A stretch of DNA of 64,000 nt. Source: Dasyornis broadbenti. Lineage: Eukaryota > Chordata > Aves > Passeriformes > Dasyornithidae. The translations under genes and the position numbers were made by a program. Under the pieces are notes generated by a model that saw nothing but the letters and a program-made list of their open reading frames with translations, made no database searches and was not told the DNA's origin. Shown in pieces: positions 54,301-64,000 of this stretch (within the stretch, counting starts at the first letter, position 1; each line of letters starts with the position of its first letter). The stretch lies in contig VZRN01000794.1 in the NCBI GenBank assembly GCA_013397935.1, positions 2,582,943-2,646,942 of the forward strand, given 5' to 3'.

Positions 54301-57300
54301 GGATTCCGTACTCTCATGAGATACGGAGCCTAACAGTGTGACGAAGAAGTATCACTGTAATATTGATTTATTTTTATGTGAATTTGATCCCATGGGTAAA
54401 TTATTTATTGTTCATGAAGTATCATTTATAGTCATTCTGTATAGGGAAACCAGGGCGTGTCAGTCGTTTCTCATTGAGGTCAGTGGGAAAACTAAAAGTA
54501 AATACAGGAGAGAAACAAAATGTGTTTCTGGTGCAGGTAATGCTTACATTTTTACAGGGAGGAGGAGCTGCACAAGAGGAAAATGGGACTGTCCTCTGGC
54601 AGACGGAAATTGGGGTTTCCTCCTGTCTCTCCCTATTCCTGCATGAAGGATTCCGTGCTCACCTTTGTGTTTGATGATGTGTGGAGTGAAGTCCTGGTCT
54701 GCATGGAGGAGTTGATCTGCAGGCACTGGGAAGGGTCAGCCTCTGGTAAGGATCACAGTTTAAGTGAGGCCTCAAAAGGGGATTTCAGCTAATTTTGCAC
54801 GGATACCATGGGAGAGAGATGTATTTGGGAATGATCTCTTCAATGGGAATAAAAAGATTATTTTGCTAACAGTGCATTTAAAAGACTTAGCAGAATTTAC
54901 CATCCAAGAGGACTCTCAATAAAAATCTGGATTCATAGCACTGTCCATGACTAGCAAAGCCAATATTGACAGGAATTCTCTGTTGCCTTGCACAGATGAT
55001 GAGAAAAATATCATAACAGTAGAAACCCTCCGAGTAGATACTAAAAGCCCTTTGCTGTTGGATCCTCTGCCAGTGCTGTTACCTCGAGTGCCACACATGA
55101 AGATGCCCTCGTTGACATCGAATCTGGTAAGGATTTTTAGCCAGCTGTGGTTTTGTGTGGGGATGAATCAATACAGAGTTACCTCAGCAAACAGACTGGT
55201 TGTGTTTAGGTACATAACTAGTTTGGACTTTGTGTGAGTGCTGGCTGTCCTTTCTGACACTTAAGTTCTGTTATTACCCAGTTGGAAGTTTGAATTCCTA
55301 CTTTTCTCCTTGAAACTTAGTATTTTATATCTGTGTCGGACAACCATGTGGTGGCTGTTGGTTAAGGATGTAGTTTTTCCACATTTTAATTAAATGGTGA
55401 GATTGAGGATTGTGTATGTGGGATCCCATTCTCACATTTATAGTTAATTTATCTAGGGAAGAAAGAAGGGGAAAATCTCAGTGCAGTTCTAATCCAGTTT
55501 TTTTTCTCAGACACTGAATTTAACTGTATAATCTGCTTTAGATGATCTGCTCCTAGAGTGGTGAGCACCAGTGTTACCTGTTTATTCCATTTTAATTCAA
55601 CTCTTTCCTTCTTATTTCTTTTTATTTTTCTCCTTTATTTCTTCCCCCTTCCTGTCCCTTGTGTCCTCTTACTGTGCGTGTAGTGCCCAAAACCCAGATG
55701 TGGCCGCAAAAGCAAAAAGAGGAGAAAAACACCTCAAGTATGTATGGGATTAAAGCTCTGCTATTTTCTATTTGCTCTTGTTCTGGTGGGTGGAATCTGA
55801 TAGTTTTTTTTTCCAGATCAGTCTGTATTTCAAAAAAAGGAGTTTGCAGATCTGTTCTTGATATAAAATGTCAATATACACTGAAAATTATTTTCATAAA
55901 GCTTCTGATTACATTGTTGGAAGATCTGCAAATAAGCTGCTCAGTTGGAAAATACTAAGTATTAGGGCACATTTCCTAAGCAACAAAAGAATGAAATGCT
56001 AATATCCCTGTCTTAGATGGGGAAATAATACAACCAAGTATGTATCTGGATGTCATAGAAATTAATAACTTTTCTCCAGAATTATATACAAAGTCTGTAA
56101 ATATGTGTGTGTGTATCTCTGCAAGACAGTAATTTACGTATTTATTTAAAATTTCAGGTAAGTCTCTCTCAAGGGTCAAGTAGTGGTTCTCAGCGTAACC
56201 TAAATGGCTTGATGGTGATCCATGGGATCCAGTTACACCAAAGGAACCTGCCTGTAGTGGAGAAAACACTGTAAGAACTACAGATCACCTGCTGTAAATA
56301 AAGTAGAGCACTCTCACAGTCACAGGGACTCAACCAAAAACTTTTTGAGATAAATTCCTCCACCGGAGATAGCAATTCTCAGTTATTTTCCTGCTTACTT
56401 GTTGATTTTGTCTTCTGTGAAAGAGTATTACTTGATACAGTTATTTTAAAAATGGACTCAAATAATTCTGCCCATGTATTTTATGACTAAAGTCACCTGT
56501 AATGAGTACTTTGGTAACAGGGTAGTTGTCACGTTGACCAACTCTCTTTCGGTTTTGTAACTTTTTTTGTTAGGGACCTGGATGACAAACGGCCAGGTTC
56601 AAGTTCCCTCCTCCCCACCAGGACGTGGCCAAATCGTCCCCTGGAGCTCAGCACCTCATCCCTGTCCCGCTGCACGAGGAGGAGGAACCCTCCACCACGG
56701 ACCTTGCATCCCATCGGGGCCCCGCGCTCTGGGGACGACGTCTGCAGGCGCCTGTACGTCCCCACAGCAGCCTCTCCCTGCAGGGTCCCTGGGTAGGGAG
56801 AACATGGGTTCTTGGAGTAAGCAGAGGAACTGCCCCTTAAAGCACAGCTCCCCTGAGAAAGCTGAGTTGTTAAAGTTGATGTTCACTGTGCTGCCAGCTG
56901 CAATTCTTTGAATCACACACATATTTAGGTGGTTTGCACATAAACAATGGACCTCAGTCTGTCCTCTACAAGCAAAGTGACCACCACCATCTCTTTATTG
57001 ACATGGCTGTCTTTCTCTGCAGCGTATTTTCAAGATAAATTTTAAAGTTTTTGGAGATCATGCTGCAGGTTGCTATCCTAGCCCAGACTGGGCTATAAAG
57101 ATGTTAAAATAAGTTACCTGACTGACCGAAGGGCTCTTACTGAGCCTTCAATCACATCTAGAATATCTTACTTTTATTTTGCACAATGACCTCGCTTAAC
57201 GGGACCATTTACAGGGACCACAGGGCATCAGGAAACAATGCAGGTTGTGACAGACCTGTCTATTCCACATGTTGTAAATTGATGTAGCTTACTTTTAGTT

Positions 57301-59656
57301 TTCCTGTTTACCTATAAACTCATCCAGTCCTTTGCTTTCTTGTCACATATTGTTGAGAGACTTATTCCTTGTCCCTGCATAACTGATGTTTTTCCTTCCA
57401 GTATTTTATGCTTCTGTTCCCTTCCCTCCGACTTCAGCCAATCTAAGAAATATTGAAGTTTCTGCTTTATTAAAATATATTTTGAAATGTAAGCAGAGAG
57501 CACTAGGGAAGTCTTTTTTAAAGTGCAGATTATGGTTTGAAGGTTTTCTAAGGTATTCTTACAGAACAGTCAACTCCAGAAGGCCAGAGAAACAAATATT
57601 ACACTTTTCCACCTGCCAAACATATAAACTGTGTTTTTTCTGTTCTCACTGGTGCATTTCAGCCTGACTGCACAGGAGCAGCTGACCTCACCCTCCCCAC
57701 TGCTGCTAAACAGAAATCACCCCCTGCCACCCATTGCCACCACCTCTGTGGCAGATCGTGGGAGCACCACAGGACCCCACAGGCAAACGGTAATAGGCAC
57801 AAGAATCTCATTTTATTGCTGAATAATCTAAAGTTGTTATCACTGCTGGTCAAATTACCCAGCCCAAGAGTTCCAATTTATTTGTTATCTTGTGAAAGCA
57901 AGTCAAATAGATGCACAAAAAATGTATCAGGCCTGAGTAACAGCATCACCCACACTTGCATGCTTAATTCTTGTTAATGCCAATGTTTTTCTCCTCATAA
58001 CTAGGTATAAAATGATTCACTTGGTAAATTAGCTTTAATTCCTGGGTGAATTATTTTCAACGTACTGCTGCACTAAGAAGAAGCCGCAACTGTGTTATTT
58101 CTCCTTGCAGAAGCATCGAGGGAACTCGAGCCGTGCTCACAGTGTCACGACACAAGAAGACACTCCCCAGCAGCTCCAGGAGCAGCTGTTCTTACCTGAT
58201 CCCTTCTCCAGGCCTAACACAACCAACACATCCTTGGTAAAGCATGGCTAATTACACCAGATCATCCTTAATTACTGAATAGGGTGCTTTGAGAATTAAC
58301 CTTAGTCAATGTCCAGTCTGTTTCAGTATCAAATACTCTCAGTTTAATTTATTGAAACACATACTCAATTGATACCTTCTTGCATCTAACGAAGTATTTT
58401 TATCTAAGCTTTGAAAGCTGTAATTTTATCAATAGCTTTTAAATAGCTGCTTGATTGGTTTTTTTGTATAATTTCAACATCCTGGACTCAGCAGTTATGA
58501 AATCTGCTTTGGAACAGAACAATTTCCAGCAATGGCAAGACTGCCTCTAACTGGCCCGGTGATCATTCTAAATAAGCATTAGAGAAGTGTATTTTCTATT
58601 TCTGAAGTTGATTTGACCCTTCTTTAAACTTAAAGCTTTCCTTAGACCTTTAAAACATCTTACCAATCACCATATACACGTGTTTAAGTAGTTTGTAGCT
58701 GTATTATAATCTTGATGATTTTTTTTCACGCAAACAGAAATAACTTGAACTGTCTTTTCAGCCAGATTCCCAGCGCCGCCGTTCTTGCACTGTTATTGAT
58801 TTTAGTAGTCAATCCTGGACGAGGAGAGGATCAACAAATTCAGGTATGCTAATCAGTCACAGAGCTTAGTAAGATCAAACAATTTTGGGACGGGGATGCA
58901 TTTCCTACAGGGATACATTGCTACAGGTACTTTCCATTGGGGAGGTTTTTCAAAGTTCCATCCATGTTTTTAATTTGCCATTATACAGGTTTTATCCTTG
59001 CTATATCCTACTCTACTCCAGAGTATGGTTGGGTGCATTTTGTTACGTTTTTCTTGTTTGTTTATTTGTTTGTTTTTATTACCACCAAATATTTAAATCA
59101 ATTAAGGAAGCTCAATGTAATCAGCCCCAGCACCTCTCAGTGTCAAAGTTTTCAAAGCAGGAGTTGCCAACTTAAACAGAAATAGTAACTTGAGGTTCAC
59201 AAAGGTACTAAAACCGAAGTACCTTGTGTTTAAACAAGCAAGTAGTGGTTCCTACTGAAATTAAGTATCTGCTCCCCGCTCAAAAAAAATGCAAGATGAG
59301 TTTTATGACTGCTGTATGGACAAAAAAAAATTAAATTAGCAGAAAAACTTTGTAGACATGAATACTTGGTGAAATACCAAGGAATGCAGTCGCTCCCATG
59401 TCGCAGTGCCGCATCTTGGCAAGCACTAACTTTGCCCCATTTGGAAGTTATAAGTACTGCAGTTGATAGTCATGTGTTACAGTAAAAAGACATTTTAGTT
59501 TTAAGCTCGAGGAGATGTTTTTGGTTCTTAGCTGTAATTCCTTCCCAAAGTCTTGAAGCTGTCCATGATCTCTGTTTGTCAGGTCTTCCACCACGTGGTT
59601 CTGTGAAAGCTCACGGTCGAAGTGGATCAGGCACAAAAAGCAAACAGGGGCTCTAA
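51206..59656 (+). CDS. FAM149B1: FAM149B1 ciliary protein (first exon not visible)
   Basis: Ortholog of the FAM149 family (DUF3719-type) protein needed for normal primary cilia; mutated in human Joubert syndrome 36. Thirteen exons plus one possible cassette give about 556 residues (574 with the cassette), against 582 in human. The missing start (about 17 residues in human, MISRYTRK...) is probably in the gap. Seen in order: [17 protein letters not shown], the family core ([28 protein letters not shown]), an acidic [20 protein letters not shown] patch, [52 protein letters not shown], and a basic Gly/Ser/Lys-rich C-terminus. All junctions are in frame. Divergent with ECD and convergent with DNAJC9. 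Confidence 0.95.
51453..51564 (+). CDS. FAM149B1: FAM149B1 exon 3
   Basis: [33 protein letters not shown]; Ser/Asp-rich, ending in the conserved FSWGY. Acceptor tttcag and donor GAC|gtgagt; 112 nt. Confidence 0.94.
52336..52478 (+). CDS. FAM149B1: FAM149B1 exon 4: family core
   Basis: [47 protein letters not shown]; the conserved FAM149 helical segment. Acceptor ttctag and donor TCAG|gtgttt (weak); 143 nt. Confidence 0.96.
52840..52959 (+). CDS. FAM149B1: FAM149B1 exon 5
   Basis: [39 protein letters not shown]. Acceptor tggcag and donor GATGA|gtaagt; 120 nt. Confidence 0.93.
53524..53694 (+). CDS. FAM149B1: FAM149B1 exon 6
   Basis: [46 protein letters not shown]. Acceptor gttcag and donor GATGT|gtaggt; 171 nt. 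[11 protein letters not shown] is a strongly conserved signature. Confidence 0.95.
54558..54745 (+). CDS. FAM149B1: FAM149B1 exon 7
   Basis: [60 protein letters not shown]. Acceptor ttacag and donor TCTG|gtaagg; 188 nt. Confidence 0.95.
54996..55126 (+). CDS. FAM149B1: FAM149B1 exon 8
   Basis: [43 protein letters not shown]. Acceptor gcacag and donor CTG|gtaagg; 131 nt. Confidence 0.93.
55684..55737 (+). CDS. FAM149B1: Possible FAM149B1 cassette exon, very basic
   Basis: 54 nt in phase 0 encoding [18 protein letters not shown], preceded by a long pyrimidine tract and gtgtag, with donor CAA|gtatgt. The flanking exons (ending TSNL, starting VSLSQ) join directly in the human pattern TSNP-MSLCQ, so this exon is probably optional or lineage-specific. 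Its KSKKRRK core resembles a monopartite nuclear localisation signal. Use is unproven. Confidence 0.5.
56158..56270 (+). CDS. FAM149B1: FAM149B1 exon 9
   Basis: [37 protein letters not shown]. Acceptor tttcag and donor CACT|gtaaga; 113 nt. Confidence 0.93.
56574..56753 (+). CDS. FAM149B1: FAM149B1 exon 10
   Basis: [50 protein letters not shown]. Acceptor tgttag and donor CGCCT|gtacgt; 180 nt. GC-rich with high CpG compared with its introns. Confidence 0.94.
57663..57789 (+). CDS. FAM149B1: FAM149B1 exon 11
   Basis: [40 protein letters not shown]. Acceptor tttcag and donor ACG|gtaata; 127 nt. Confidence 0.93.
58111..58236 (+). CDS. FAM149B1: FAM149B1 exon 12
   Basis: [40 protein letters not shown]. 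Acceptor ttgcag and donor TTG|gtaaag; 126 nt, phase 0 at both ends. Confidence 0.95.
58762..58843 (+). CDS. FAM149B1: FAM149B1 exon 13
   Basis: [27 protein letters not shown]. Acceptor tttcag and donor TCAG|gtatgc; 82 nt. Confidence 0.92.
59583..59656 (+). CDS. FAM149B1: FAM149B1 exon 14: C-terminus
   Basis: [23 protein letters not shown], then TAA at 59654-59656. Acceptor ttgtcag. The basic Gly/Ser tail matches the human GSTKSQSGG...QGP end. Confidence 0.92.
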
Positions 59657-61355
59657 AATGCCATGGAGAAGTATCCACCCATCCATCCCTCTGCAGAGTC
59701 ATGAACCACATCTCCTTCCCAGCAAGGTCAACGTTGTTTACACAGAGTTCTCAAACACCCTTCCTTACAGATAGTTATTTTTATATGAATCTAAGCAGCA
59801 GCTGCCAAAGATTAGAAGGGGTGCATTTAAACATTCCATTTTCTACCAGTAGAGGAAGTGATGCTCCAGTGGAAGGGTGAATACACTCCAGTGAAGCCTA
59901 ATTCCTAGGAAACCTAGCAAACACTCTCAGTCTGTGCTGTTTTCCATGAGGCTGGTGACAGGTTCATGTCCTTACTAGCAGGTACTGCAGGACCTGCTCA
60001 TTTTTCCCTTAGGAAGGTTAACCTGGCCTTCCACAGCAGTAGTGATTTACATTTTTAAAAAAAAACCCTGTATTTATATGTTTAAATATGTTTAAAGCAA
60101 TATTGTACTAGCAAAAGCAAGCACTCAGCTTGGGCAAGTGATGAAGCTGCAGCAGGTATGAACACAGGTGTTAGAACCAAGGCAGCTCCAAGGGTAGCAC
60201 ACCACTGCCTCTGCCTTGGTTATAATAAAACCTTTTACGTCTTCCTCAGTGACTGAAGAAGGTTGAAGAGGCAAAAAGAAACCTCTTACTAGGAGTAGTT
60301 TTAGACAGTACTCAAAAGAACAGTCTTCCTGGTGAGACATTTTATGGTAACTTCACAGAATAGCTCAGTGTCCCTTTCTAAAAATACTTGTAATTATACA
60401 AGATTTCTGCACTCCATTGTAGAGTTCCAGCAGCCAGAGATGCAATGGAGCTTTTAGGAGCTGTGTCTGCCCTGTGGGCCAGACCTAACAGAGGCATTTG
60501 CTGGAGTTGGCCTTGTGGCTTCAGATAAGACAAAACATGAAGCGCAGGCTTCTCAAAACAAGCGATTAAGTGAAGGTCTTACTCCCAAACAGTAAGTGCT
60601 AGATTGAAATGTAAAAACAAGGTGAGGATAACCACTGGCTGTATTTAAACAAAGTTGGGACGCTCCACAAAAACAGCTGTTCCTTTCTAGTCCCATTCAA
60701 GAGCACAGTTTTCCTGTATTTTCTTATTACTCTTCAAATTACTGTTCATAATGGAAAGAAAACTTGTCAGTATTCTTTATGAAGTGGCTCCCCTATTTCC
60801 CCACTCCAGACTAGCTAATAATTTTTAATCAATACTGAAGCTCACAAGTCCAGTTGATCCAAGTATGCTTTAATCAAATATAGGGAACTGTGCAAATGTA
60901 ACTGGGTTAACCTGTCTTTGCATTTCTGGAAGTTAAAAAAAAAAGCAGTTCTGAGCTCAATCTAAAGCTCTTAAATTTGCAGAGAGAGAGAAACTGATGC
61001 TCACCAGAGGCCTCTACCCACTAAAGCATTTCAAAATACAGTTTCTCTTCTGGAACACTGTGCAGTGTGTCAGTTATATAAGGCAAAGTGCAGATAAGCA
61101 TCCCATTCGTACCTGTGCCATCCCTCAGGGACCAAGTGAGTTTTCTGTAGCACAAGAGTTACAAAAGCAGACAAATAAACTCGAATAGACTTCTGTTAAC
61201 ATAATGTTGTGTTTTACAGCCTAGAGGAGTCAGTGGATTCAAAAAGCGCAGTCCCCTCCTAAGGCCATTTTTGTTTTCTGTATAGATGGCTGACACCAGG
61301 GACTGCCCTTGGACTGTTACTTATTTTGTGAAATAAAAGTAACCTTCAAGCCCTA
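59657..61355 (+). other. FAM149B1: FAM149B1 3' untranslated region
   Basis: About 1.7 kb with no coding signal. AATAAA at 61332-61337 is the most likely end; an earlier AATAAA lies near 60224. The extent is inferred. Confidence 0.6.
61332..61337 (+). terminator. FAM149B1: FAM149B1 polyadenylation signal (candidate)
   Basis: AATAAA within gtgaaataaaagtaacc, 1.68 kb after the stop and about 360 bp before the DNAJC9 signal on the other strand. Confidence 0.55.
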
Positions 61356-61695
61356 TGTTATAAAATACAATGCTATGCTCTACTTTCTCAGAACTAGAGT
61401 ATTTTTTGACAGCAGACAAGTAAAAGGGAACAGAGAGACCATCTACCTCTGGCTTCCCCCTAGGAAGCTCCCTGAATGCTGCTGTTGATACACTGAGGGC
61501 CTTGAGCTCCCCAAGTGTTCACCTCATGGCTCCTATGCCTTTGAAAAATGATCCTCCATGGAAGTGTGCAGGATTTACTTGACTGAAACCAGGAGAATCA
61601 ACACAATTGGTTTGTTTTGAACAGCTTTTTTAGAAAACATACAGAGAACTGGGGAAGCAAAACTATGAAAAAAACAAAAAAACAACAACTTCTCG

Positions 61696-61701
61696 TTTAT
61701 T
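61696..61701 (-). terminator. DNAJC9: DNAJC9 polyadenylation signal (candidate)
   Basis: Minus-strand AATAAA, 333 nt past the DNAJC9 stop codon. Confidence 0.55.
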
Positions 61702-62033
61702 AAATCTGCAATTTTCCAAACTATCTTTATAAAACTACTGGAATATCTGAAAAAAACACCTGTTGAGCTGATGTGCAAAGACCTTTAAAAATAGCAGGAG
61801 GTTTTTTACAGAAGAAATGTGTGAATAGCACACATGGATCTACACTGAAGAGCACCCAAAGGGTTGGAAACAGTAGCACAGGAATGCATTGTCTTCCTTG
61901 TTCAGGACACATTCAGTGTCATGCCTCCCAATTACAGCCAGTCAATGCACACAGTCCAAAACAATAGTCCAGAAAACACCCAAAATCCACCCAAATCTAA
62001 GTTTCCATACAAAATGAAACCCATTATCTCAGT

Positions 62034-62165
62034 CTACCCCGTTCCTTCTGCCTTTCTTTTCTTGGCTGAGGTCTTCTTCCCTCCTTTCTTAGCACTGTTC
62101 CCGTATTTTGCTTCCAGTTGGGCCAGGAAGTTATCCATTTCCTTTTCTCGATCTCTGCTTCGGCT
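62034..62165 (-). CDS. DNAJC9: DNAJC9 exon 5: C-terminus
   Basis: [43 protein letters not shown], then TAG at 62036-62034. Acceptor ccccag. MDNFLAQ-EAKY is diagnostic for DNAJC9. Confidence 0.97.
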   Translation of the reverse strand, partial: SRSRDREKEMDNFLAQLEAKYGNSAKKGGKKTSAKKRKAEGTG

Positions 62166-63846
62166 CTGGGGAGGGAAGAAAAAAAAAAACAACCAAGCTC
62201 AAATCTTTTATAACTTCCCAATACAGATTATCCTATTGAGGATTGATAGCTACACAAAATCTTGGAATATAGTAAACAAGGAATACAAGCTACAGAAAGT
62301 TTAGTATCATCTTTAAAAATCCCTGTATAACTGCTTAAAACTAGAAGTCAAATATTTTGAGTGTATATGCAATAACTTTGTACCTTTTTTAAAAGACACA
62401 GTATGTAATAAAATCCATACCATACTCTTATTCTAATTAAATTAAAGTACATAGCTAACATTAAGGCCAGGTTTTAACCTCAGGAACTCAGAAGAGTTGC
62501 AAGGATCCAGAATCAAAGACACTCAGGGAAAACACAGTTATAAGCCAGTAAAAAAGTTATCTTCCACAAACAGAAAAAGCCTTACTTTAATCAGCGCTTG
62601 CAAGTCATTTTCTCCACTGAGGCCCATTTCATCTATAGTCCTTTCTGCCTCTTTAGCTTCTTTTTCTGCCTAAAAGAGCAAACAGGTTTTTTTTTAAAAA
62701 GTAGTTTGCATGTTATCTGACCAAGTCTCACAGGAGTTACCAAATGCTTTTTTTGGCATCTGTGTACAAACAGCTGCAGGGAAGCACAAAGGGTTTCCAA
62801 GTTTGGCCACAGATGAGGAATCAGGCAAGGGAAGCCCATTCTAGTTCCACCAGTTAGCAGAGCAGGAAGTTTTTTTGCTCTTTCACAGTGTTGAATGTGA
62901 TGCTTGGCCCATCACTTTTCCCACACCCACTTTTTTTTTGTCTTGGTAGATACTACATTAACTTAAAGGTTACTGTGATGTGCATATAACATTCTACAAA
63001 ATGTCCAAAAGTACACACAAGTCCATTTAGTCCAGAAAAGTTTCACACCTGCCCGAAGTCAACCAAAATGTATTTTTACCACTTACTTGTTTTTGTTAAC
63101 TCCAGCAACTCACAGCTTTGTCGATAAATGCAGGGACATGCTATAATAAGCTGTTGTGTATAGTAATGAAATAAAGTAGAAAAGTCTTTCACAGTGATTT
63201 GGAGTGGGCGGTGATGAACACAGGTGACCAGATGTGAAGAGCAAGGTGTGTAACCCAGCAATCCCGTGACAAACATCTCGGGAACAGTGTCAGTTATTTC
63301 TGCAACGGGAGATTCAAAGGTTATGGTAAACAATCGATGCAACCTACCCGCCTTCTTCTGGCTGTCATCTTCCGCTTCGACTCCTTTACGAAAGCAGTGA
63401 AGGACGGGAGCTCCCCAGAGTCGATGGCTTGCTTTATAATCTCCCGTATCCTGGGCTCATCTGTGTAGTCCACACACAAAATGGACTCCATGATCCGATC
63501 CATGTCACCCTTGAAATTAATGTACGCTGCCTTCACATCAGCCAGCTCTTCTGCCGAGTTTTTGTAGCTCTTATGGAAGTCTTTGATGTCTTTCACGGTG
63601 ACCTGGAGCAACGAGGTGATACTTTGTTAGTTACAGGACTTACTCACTAGGAGGATAAAGCCAAACAATGCAGGGTTCTTCTGTCTCCCAGCCCCATCCC
63701 ACTCTCACCTTGAAGAGCAGCTGCCAGTACTCCAGCCAGTCCCGCCCGTCCTGCAGCGCCTCGGCGTCCTCGTCCACCATGCCGGTCTCATCGTACACCA
63801 CGCGCTGTTTCTCGTCGCTCAGCACGGCGTACACCTTGCCCAGGAT
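62034..63846 (-). CDS. DNAJC9: DnaJ heat shock protein member C9 (5' exon off the window)
   Basis: Type C J-protein. Family knowledge: DNAJC9 recruits HSP70 to histone H3-H4 through its J domain and C-terminal histone-binding region, acting mainly in the nucleus. Four exons are visible (202 residues of about 260): the end of the J domain ([20 protein letters not shown]), the EADR-like [13 protein letters not shown], the helical histone-binding region ([40 protein letters not shown]), and a Lys-rich tail ([18 protein letters not shown]). Exon 1, with the N-terminal part of the J domain and its HPD motif, lies beyond 64000. Junctions are all in phase 0. Convergent with FAM149B1. Confidence 0.96.
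62586..62669 (-). CDS. DNAJC9: DNAJC9 exon 4
   Basis: [28 protein letters not shown]. Acceptor ttttag and donor AAA|gtaagg; 84 nt. Confidence 0.95.
63348..63602 (-). CDS. DNAJC9: DNAJC9 exon 3
   Basis: [60 protein letters not shown], ending ARRRR. Acceptor ctccag and donor CGG|gtaggt; 255 nt. Confidence 0.97.
63709..63846 (-). CDS. DNAJC9: DNAJC9 exon 2: J-domain end
   Basis: [46 protein letters not shown]. Acceptor cccgcag and donor AAG|gtgaga; 138 nt. GC-rich. Confidence 0.96.
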
Positions 63847-63859
63847 CTGCGGGATGCAG

Positions 63860-64000
63860 GGGTGGCCGGGCGGTCACTCGGGGGGTGATCACTTGGGGGT
63901 CAGTCACCCACAGTCAGTCACTCGGGGGGCACTGGGTTTGTCACTCAGGGTCGGGTTGGTTCCCGGGGGATGGTCAGTGGGATGGTCATTTAAGGGGTGG
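63860..64000. repeat. G-rich degenerate repeats in DNAJC9 intron 1
   Basis: Repeated TCACTCGGGGGG / TCACTTGGGGGTCAG / TCAGTGGGATGGTCA units with many G3-G6 runs on the plus strand; a potential G-quadruplex former. It continues past the window edge. Confidence 0.65.

Overview
The window is nuclear DNA of a bird. Degenerate CR1 retrotransposon tails (the dominant avian repeat) recur throughout, introns are moderate, CpG islands mark promoters, and every recognised protein looks like the ortholog of a vertebrate gene. I assigned genes by reading exons between splice sites and matching the peptides to families I know; no search was run. Two N runs (26641-26687 and 50599-50681) and one single N (30457) interrupt the assembly, and both runs fall in GC-rich promoter sequence.

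Five genes lie in the order known from human 10q22: P4HA1 (minus, about 850-26765), NUDT13 (plus, about 31800-38630), ECD (minus, about 41630-50599), FAM149B1 (plus, about 50600-61350) and DNAJC9 (minus, about 61690 to beyond the right edge). P4HA1 lacks its last exon, off the left edge. DNAJC9 lacks its first exon, off the right edge. The first exon of FAM149B1 is not visible and may lie in the second gap. P4HA1 and NUDT13 diverge across about 5 kb that holds a probable solo LTR and two CR1 pieces. NUDT13 and ECD converge, ECD and FAM149B1 share a divergent CpG-island promoter, and FAM149B1 and DNAJC9 converge.

The genes share no single pathway. P4HA1 is the ER collagen prolyl 4-hydroxylase alpha subunit, NUDT13 a probable mitochondrial NAD(P)H diphosphatase, ECD a cell-cycle and splicing co-chaperone factor, FAM149B1 a ciliary protein, and DNAJC9 a nuclear J-protein and histone chaperone. 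All reading frames are intact across every visible exon junction.

The most striking signals are in exon structure. P4HA1 carries the known mutually exclusive exon pair (10669-10739 and 9563-9633). It also has a second tandem exon pair (3358-3411 and 3243-3296), each copy encoding the catalytic HxD iron-binding motif. These copies differ by 11 silent and one amino-acid change, lie 61 nt apart, and the second has a GC donor. ECD exon 5 has a 33-bp tandem duplication that creates two in-frame splice donors. FAM149B1 has a possible 54-nt cassette exon encoding a very basic segment.
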